From Oscillospiraceae bacterium (lineage in GTDB: Bacteria > Bacillota > Clostridia > Oscillospirales > Oscillospiraceae): 64,000 nucleotides of DNA. Both the position numbers and the translations under genes were made by a program. Positions 59,023-64,000 of the stretch are shown piece after piece. The stretch is from assembly GCA_009780435.1 (NCBI GenBank), contig WRAB01000001.1, positions 1-64,000 of the forward strand, given 5' to 3'. The notes under the pieces were generated by a model, which was not told the DNA's origin, did no database searches, and saw only the letters and a list, made by a program, of their open reading frames with translations. How positions within the stretch are numbered: position 1 is the first letter of the stretch; each line of letters begins with the position of its first letter.

Positions 59023-59463
59023 ATGACTACTATAAATAAGATATTTCGCTCCATTACACTGGGTTTGCAAATCATAGCAATTGCCGCGTATTTTCTTCCT
59101 CCTCTATTCATGGGGGGCCACTTTGGAATCGGCTGGCTTGCGTTGGGTGTGCTCCATACGGCGATATTCTGCGCCATATTCTTCAGAAATGCCCGCCGCC
59201 GCACTGCCTTGAGCGCCATTTTGATGGTCGTACTCATCCTGTGGTGTCTGTTTTTGCTTATTATAGGAGGGCTCTTGACTCTAATCGGAGCCGAGGGACT
59301 CGGACTCCAGGTGTTTGGGACGATGTTTGTCTATATCGGAGCCTCGTTCTTCGCGGCGATTTTTGCCCTTGGGTTTCCGAGGAGATTTTCCGAGGGCGCG
59401 CAGGAAGTGCAGGGTGACGGGGAAGAAGCACAAGAGCGGGAAACGGTGTATGCCAGTCAATAG
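59023..59463 (+). CDS. Small integral membrane protein, unknown
   Basis: A 146-residue protein with four hydrophobic segments (about residues 9-30, 34-55, 63-85 and 93-113) and a charged, glutamate-rich C-terminal tail (EGAQEVQGDGEEAQERE). I do not recognise the family. It starts 11 bp after the M28 peptidase, with GGGAGG as ribosome site, so is probably co-expressed. The frame upstream within the peptidase is a shadow. Confidence 0.7.
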   Translation: MTTINKIFRSITLGLQIIAIAAYFLPPLFMGGHFGIGWLALGVLHTAIFCAIFFRNARRRTALSAILMVVLILWCLFLLIIGGLLTLIGAEGLGLQVFGTMFVYIGASFFAAIFALGFPRRFSEGAQEVQGDGEEAQERETVYASQ

Positions 59464-59526
59464 TATGCATAACAATCTTGATAAATTCCATTTTTCTTGT
59501 TTTTTTGCAATTTTCAATATTTCAGC

Positions 59527-59555
59527 TTGCATTTTTGAAAATGGTGTGGTATGCT
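59527..59555 (+). promoter_or_regulatory. Promoter of pyruvate carboxylase
   Basis: TTGCAT (59527-59532), 17-bp spacer, TATGCT (59550-59555), with TGG before the -10 (extended -10); 46 bp before the start. Confidence 0.6.
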
Positions 59556-59601
59556 ACGAGGGATGTGTTCAGCATAAATCTTTATATGGAGTGGTGTAGT
59601 T

Positions 59602-62600
59602 ATGGCGCAGAGAAAGATAAAGAAGGTCTTAGTGGCCAACAGGGGCGAAATTGCAATCCGTGTGTTTCGGGCCTGTAATGACTTAGGAATTGCAACTGTG
59701 GGGATCTACTCCCAAGAAGATACGTATAACTTATTCCGCACCAAAGCGGATGAATCCTATTTGATTGGCAAAAATCAATCGCCTTTGGGGGCCTATCTGG
59801 ATATTGACGGCATCATCAAGATGGCGAAAGCCAAGGGCGTGGATGCGATTCATCCCGGCTATGGATTCCTCTCGGAGAATGCTAGGTTTGCAAGAGCGTG
59901 TGAGGAAAACGACATAATTTTCATCGGCCCGCCATCTCATATCCTCGAAAAAATGGGCGATAAATTGAACGCCAAGGAGATCGCCAAGCAGTGTGACGTC
60001 CCCACCATCCCCGGCAGTGAAGATCCTCTGCGGGATTTGGAGGACGCCCGCGCCCGCGCTGCGGAGTACGGCTATCCTGTCATATTAAAAGCTGCCGCCG
60101 GCGGCGGCGGCAGGGGGATGCGCCGCGTCAACAACCCAGAGGAACTGGCCGCCGCGTTCCCTGTGGTGAGCAGTGAGGCGCTGAAATCCTTCGGCAACGG
60201 CAATATCTTCATGGAGAAGTATCTGGTCGAGCCGAAGCACATTGAGATTCAGGTCTTGGCCGACAAGCACTCCAACGTGGTGCACCTCTTTGAGCGGGAT
60301 TGCTCCCTCCAGAGAAGATATCAAAAAGTCATCGAAATCGCCCCGGCGGTATCTTTGCCCCAGGAGATCAAGCAGAGACTCTACGACGACGCGGTGAAGA
60401 TTGCCCAATCTGTTGATTATGTAAATGCAGGAACCGTAGAGTTTCTGGTGGACAAAGCGGGTAAACACTACTTTATTGAAATGAATCCCCGTGTCCAAGT
60501 GGAGCACACAATATCGGAAGTGATCACGGGTATCGATATCGTGCAGTCACAGATTATGGTCGCCCAGGGACACAAGCTCTCTGATCCGGAAATTGGGATT
60601 CCCAATCAAGAATCCATCAAAATGAACGGCGTCGCCATCCAGTGCCGGGTGACGACAGAGGATCCGAAAAATAATTTTGCGCCATCTACGGGTAAGATTA
60701 CCGCCTATCGCTCCGGCGGCGGGTTCGGCGTCCGCTTAGATGCGGGCAACGCCTATTCCGGTGCGGAGATATCCCCGTACTATGACAGCCTCTTAGTCAA
60801 GGTCACAGGCTTTGACAGAACCTTTGAGGCGGCCACCAGAAAAACCATCCGGGCCATCAATGAGATCCGGATTCGTGGCGTGAAGACGAATATCCAGTTC
60901 TTGAGCAACATCTTGAGCCACCCGGTCTTCCTATCGGGGGACTGTAACACCACGTTTATTGATGATACGCCGGAGTTGTATCAATTTGCAGACCCGAAAG
61001 ATCGGGCCACAAAGATTCTGAACTACATCGGCAAAACTGTCGTCAACGGAAAGAATCTGAGCACGGAGCCCGCCGAACCCGCCTTTGTACCGGAGATTCC
61101 AGGGGAGATCAAACCGGGGCTCAAGCAACTCCTTGACGAAAAAGGGCCGGACGCGGTCAGAGCGTTCTGCTTAAACAGTAAAAAGTTGCTCCTGGCGGAT
61201 ACCACCCTCCGGGATGCCCACCAATCTCTCTTGGCCACCCGTGTACGGACGAAAGACATGGCGGAGATCGCGGCATACACGGCCTATGCCATGCCAGATC
61301 TCTTTGCCCTGGAGATGTGGGGCGGGGCCACCTTTGATGTGGCGTACCGCTTCCTCCACGAGTCCCCCTGGGCCAGGCTGGAACTTCTCCGGGAGAAGAT
61401 TCCAAACATCCCGTTCATGATGCTGTTCCGAGGCGCCAACGCCGTGGGATACACCAACTATCCGGATAATCTCATCCGGGAATTTATCAAAGAGGCCGCA
61501 AAATCCGGCATCGACGTGTTCCGCGTCTTTGACTCCCTCAACTGGATGCCCAATATGGAGGTCTCCATTGACGAGGTGCTTAAGCAGAACAAAGTTGCAG
61601 AGGGCTATATCTGCTACACCGGCGATATCTCAGATCCGAGCCGTGATAAGTACGATCTTAAATATTACGTAAACCTTGCAAAAGAGATGGAACGCAGAGG
61701 CGTCCACATCTTGGGGATCAAAGATATGGCGGGGCTTCTCAAGCCCTATGCAGCCTACAAACTGGTATCGACTCTGAAAAACGAGATCGGTCTCCCCATA
61801 CACTTCCATACCCACGACACCAGTGGCAACGGCGTGGCCGCCGTGCTCAAAGCCTGTGAGGCGGGGGTCGATATTGTGGACACGGCCATTGCCTCCATGT
61901 CGTCTCTCACCAGCCAGCCCTCTATGAACGCCGTAGTAACCTCCTTAGAGGGACACGAGCGGGATACGGGGCTGTGTGATGAGAAACTCCTGCCCATCTC
62001 CAACTACTGGGGTCAGGTGCGCAAGTTCTACGGCGGATTTGAAGCTGATCTCACCACACCGGCTACGGATATTTACAAATACGAAATCCCCGGCGGACAG
62101 TATTCCAACCTAAAGCCCCAGGTGGAGAATCTAGGGCTGGGAGATCGGTTCCAGGAAGTCAAAGAGATGTACAAAGAAGTCAACGATATGCTGGGCGACA
62201 TCGTAAAAGTGACGCCGTCCTCCAAGATGGTTGGCGACTTCGCCATCTTCATGGTAAAAAACGATCTGACCGCCGAAAACATCGTAGAGCGCGGCAAGCA
62301 CTTGGCGTATCCGGACTCTGTCGTGAGCTACTTCGAGGGTATGATGGGCCAGCCCCAGGGCGGGTTCCCGAAAGATATCCAAGAGATCGTCCTCAAGGGC
62401 AAAGCGCCCATCACCTGCCGGCCCGGTGAACTTCTGCCCCCGGTGGACTTTGTCAAGGTGGAGGAGGAAGTCAAGGCATTCTGCCCGAATCCTACCATGC
62501 AGGATCTCGTGTCTTACTGTCTCTATCCCAAAGTATTCCAAGGCTTCCAAGCCAGTGTACAGGCATATTCCGACCTCTCGTACCTGCCTACGGACGTATT

Positions 62601-63027
62601 CTTCAACGGCCTAGTGCCAAACGAGACTGTGGAAGTGCAGATTGAGGAAGGAAAGACCCTGTTCGTCAAACTGGTCAACCTGGGTGAGCTGGACGAGAAC
62701 AATATGCGAAACGTCGTCTTCGAGCTAAACGGCCTCCGCCGGGAGATTTCCATATTGGATACGACCCAGGGCGAAGTCAAGGAAACGGCCACCATGGCAG
62801 ACCCCGCCAACCCCATGGAGATTGGGGCTAGCATCCCCGGCATGATCAGCAAGATCAACGTCGCACCGGGCGATGTGGTGAAGGCAAACGACGTGCTCGC
62901 CGTCATTGAGGCCATGAAGATGGAGACCATTGTGGTGAGCAAGGCGGACGGTGTGGTTGATAAAATCCTGGTGAGAGAGCATCAGGTGGTGAAAGCCGGA
63001 GAACTGGTGATCCAGATGCGGCCGTAA
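59602..63027 (+). CDS. pyc: Pyruvate carboxylase
   Basis: A 1141-residue single-chain biotin enzyme that makes oxaloacetate from pyruvate, CO2 and ATP, for anaplerosis. The biotin carboxylase domain (1-450) shows ANRGEIAIRVFRAC, ILKAAAGGGGRGMRRV and HYFIEMNPRVQVEHT. The carboxyltransferase TIM barrel (about 530-800) has ADTTLRDAHQSLLATR, MLFRGANAVGYTNYP and IHFHTHDTSGNG. The biotinyl lysine is K1106 in EAMKMET. Length and order are those of the classical alpha4 enzyme. It stands alone behind its own promoter. Confidence 0.97.
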   Translation: MAQRKIKKVLVANRGEIAIRVFRACNDLGIATVGIYSQEDTYNLFRTKADESYLIGKNQSPLGAYLDIDGIIKMAKAKGVDAIHPGYGFLSENARFARACEENDIIFIGPPSHILEKMGDKLNAKEIAKQCDVPTIPGSEDPLRDLEDARARAAEYGYPVILKAAAGGGGRGMRRVNNPEELAAAFPVVSSEALKSFGNGNIFMEKYLVEPKHIEIQVLADKHSNVVHLFERDCSLQRRYQKVIEIAPAVSLPQEIKQRLYDDAVKIAQSVDYVNAGTVEFLVDKAGKHYFIEMNPRVQVEHTISEVITGIDIVQSQIMVAQGHKLSDPEIGIPNQESIKMNGVAIQCRVTTEDPKNNFAPSTGKITAYRSGGGFGVRLDAGNAYSGAEISPYYDSLLVKVTGFDRTFEAATRKTIRAINEIRIRGVKTNIQFLSNILSHPVFLSGDCNTTFIDDTPELYQFADPKDRATKILNYIGKTVVNGKNLSTEPAEPAFVPEIPGEIKPGLKQLLDEKGPDAVRAFCLNSKKLLLADTTLRDAHQSLLATRVRTKDMAEIAAYTAYAMPDLFALEMWGGATFDVAYRFLHESPWARLELLREKIPNIPFMMLFRGANAVGYTNYPDNLIREFIKEAAKSGIDVFRVFDSLNWMPNMEVSIDEVLKQNKVAEGYICYTGDISDPSRDKYDLKYYVNLAKEMERRGVHILGIKDMAGLLKPYAAYKLVSTLKNEIGLPIHFHTHDTSGNGVAAVLKACEAGVDIVDTAIASMSSLTSQPSMNAVVTSLEGHERDTGLCDEKLLPISNYWGQVRKFYGGFEADLTTPATDIYKYEIPGGQYSNLKPQVENLGLGDRFQEVKEMYKEVNDMLGDIVKVTPSSKMVGDFAIFMVKNDLTAENIVERGKHLAYPDSVVSYFEGMMGQPQGGFPKDIQEIVLKGKAPITCRPGELLPPVDFVKVEEEVKAFCPNPTMQDLVSYCLYPKVFQGFQASVQAYSDLSYLPTDVFFNGLVPNETVEVQIEEGKTLFVKLVNLGELDENNMRNVVFELNGLRREISILDTTQGEVKETATMADPANPMEIGASIPGMISKINVAPGDVVKANDVLAVIEAMKMETIVVSKADGVVDKILVREHQVVKAGELVIQMRP

Positions 63028-63044
63028 CGCAGATAGAAAGTTGC

Positions 63045-63074
63045 AAGGGGTGCAGTCTGTTGACTGCACCCCTT
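63045..63074 (+). terminator. Hairpin after pyruvate carboxylase
   Basis: AAGGGGTGCAGTC (63045-63057), loop TGTT, GACTGCACCCCTT (63062-63074). The T-run after it is weak, but the stem is strong and well placed. Confidence 0.75.
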
Positions 63075-63091
63075 ATTGCTTGGCGAAGAAA

Positions 63092-63225
63092 AAGCCTCCC
63101 TCCGGCACTTCGCCCCCCAGAGGGCCTTCTCTTGCCGCAGGGCGGCAATTCACCTTGTGCCACCTCTCAAATTGAGGGAGGCTTTCGCTCCAGCCCTTCG
63201 GCTCCCTCAAAACGAGGGAGCCTGT
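63092..63225. repeat. Dispersed hairpin repeat, family A copy 4
   Basis: Starts GCCTCCCTCCGGCACTTCGC, nearly as in the copy at 13234, with the shared CTTGCCGCAGGGCGGCAATTC block and CTCTCAAATTGAGGGAGGC. It ends with GGCTCCCTC/GAGGGAGCC. It lies between convergent pyc and metY genes. Confidence 0.75.
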
Positions 63226-63242
63226 GTATTAGTCCAGTATGC

Positions 63243-64000
63243 CTACCTAAGTCCCCGTGCCAAATCTTCCAGAATATCGTCGATATGCTCTGTCCCGATG
63301 GACAGGCGGATGGTATTGGGTTGAATGCCGCAGAGTTTGAGCTCCGCCTCGCTCATCTGGGAGTGGGTGGTGCTGGCGGGGTGGGTGACGAGGGATTTCA
63401 CATCGCCCACGTTGGCCAAGAGGGAGAACAGGGTCAATTTTTCCACAAAGGATTTGGCCTCCGCAGCGCCGCCTTTGATCTCAAAGGTGAAGATCGACGC
63501 ACCGCCCTGGGGGAAATAGGTCTGATAGAGCTTGTGAGAGGGGTTCGACGGCAGGGACGGGTGGTTAACCCGCTCCACCTGTGGGTGATTTTCGAGATAG
63601 GACACCACGTTCAGCGTGTTCTCCACATGCCGCTCCATCCGGAGGGATAAGGTCTCCAGGCCCTGGAGAAACAGGAAGGAGTGGAAGGGGGAGAGGGCCG
63701 CGCCCATGTCACGCAGGAGGATGATCCGTGCCCGGATAATATAGGTTAGGGGTCCCGCCACTTCTGTGAGCCGTGCGCCGTGATAGCTGGAATCCGGCTC
63801 CGACAGGCCGGGGAAGCGGCCAGAGGCCGCCCAGTCGAATTTGCCGGCGTCTACAAGTACGCCGCCGATGGTAGTGCCGTGGCCGCCGATGAACTTGGTG
63901 GCGGAGTGGATGACAATATCTGCGCCATGTTCGATAGGCCGGAGCAGATAGGGTGTGGCAAAGGTGTTGTCCACAATCAGGGGCAGTCCGTGCCGATGGG
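63243..64000 (-). CDS. metY: O-acetylhomoserine sulfhydrylase-like enzyme (MetY), partial
   Basis: The minus-strand frame is open to the window edge, so the N-terminal part is missing. The 252 visible residues are a Cys/Met-metabolism PLP enzyme: LPLIVDNTFATPYLLRPI, DIVIHSATKFIGGHG (PLP lysine), SPFHSFLFLQGLETLSLRM, VGDVKSLVTHPASTTH and IRLSIGTEHIDDIL. The C-terminal pattern fits O-acetylhomoserine aminocarboxypropyltransferase better than cystathionine enzymes. It would make homocysteine from O-acetylhomoserine and sulfide. Confidence 0.9.
   Translation of the reverse strand, partial: HRHGLPLIVDNTFATPYLLRPIEHGADIVIHSATKFIGGHGTTIGGVLVDAGKFDWAASGRFPGLSEPDSSYHGARLTEVAGPLTYIIRARIILLRDMGAALSPFHSFLFLQGLETLSLRMERHVENTLNVVSYLENHPQVERVNHPSLPSNPSHKLYQTYFPQGGASIFTFEIKGGAAEAKSFVEKLTLFSLLANVGDVKSLVTHPASTTHSQMSEAELKLCGIQPNTIRLSIGTEHIDDILEDLARGLR

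Noticed and set aside
1..64000. CRISPR arrays, rRNA genes and prophage
   Set aside because: No direct-repeat arrays with regular spacers, no rRNA sequence and no phage structural genes were seen; DUF5131 alone is not evidence for a prophage.

Overview
The window looks like a chromosomal segment of an endospore-forming, Gram-positive anaerobe of the Clostridia, probably Oscillospirales-like. Evidence: a dipicolinate synthase pair (dpaAB), three S-layer-homology (SLH) surface proteins, RNase J, Mini-III, RqcH, a TIGR-type Tm-like DAHP synthase, a GC-rich core gene set, AGGAGG-type ribosome binding sites and sigma-A promoters with mostly 17-bp spacers. No phage, plasmid, rRNA operon or CRISPR array is visible.

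Layout. 1-1.1 kb: 3' end of an SLH protein, tRNA-Thr(CGT) and a 500-bp AT-rich gap with DnaA-box-like 9-mers. 1.1-6.7 kb (minus): polA-rimI-(membrane protein, Nudix)-tsaD. 6.9-8.7 kb: AT-rich type II restriction-modification cassette whose endonuclease has an in-frame TAA. 8.7-13.2 kb: CoA-disulfide reductase/rhodanese, mrnC, rqcH, GNAT. 13.4-17.2 kb (minus): pyrC and pyrF split by two AT-rich genes, one a YhcG/DUF1016 nuclease-like gene with a remarkable 36-bp hairpin repeat. 17.4-23.4 kb: small membrane protein, DUF212 protein, LRR-SLH protein, dpaAB, SLH-CAP protein. 23.6-26.9 kb: isochorismatase, yifB/comM, thiI. 26.9-31.6 kb: FRG-domain protein, cinA, WYL regulator, MntP/YtaF-like protein. 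31.7-39.0 kb (minus): an aromatic amino acid operon aroB-(TfoX_C)-aroA-aroC-aroKE fusion-aroF-pheA. 39.2-42.9 kb: small cytosolic proteins, then a two-gene polysaccharide module (nucleotide-sugar dehydrogenase plus processive GT2 synthase) behind a consensus promoter. 43.1-50.5 kb (minus): ArsC/Spx-like, rnj, SAP-domain protein, recR, aldo/keto reductase, rpe, ilvA. 50.6-53.2 kb: lipoprotein, ilvE. 53.4-57.7 kb: DegV, AraC regulator, TcmP plus its three-Cys (DUF5131) partner, NIF3-like protein. 57.9-64 kb: M28 peptidase, membrane protein, pyruvate carboxylase, and a metY-like gene cut by the window end.

How the pieces fit. The GC-rich background is housekeeping: replication/repair (polA, recR), translation quality control and tRNA modification (tsaD, thiI, rqcH), pyrimidine and aromatic biosynthesis, branched-chain metabolism and anaplerosis. 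Into it are set single AT-rich accessory genes or pairs (R-M, YhcG, FRG, TcmP/DUF5131, membrane protein/Nudix), several from families linked to genome conflict. Between genes lie dispersed hairpin repeats of at least two families plus one MITE-like element. Functional calls rest on recognisable motifs only; no database search was run.
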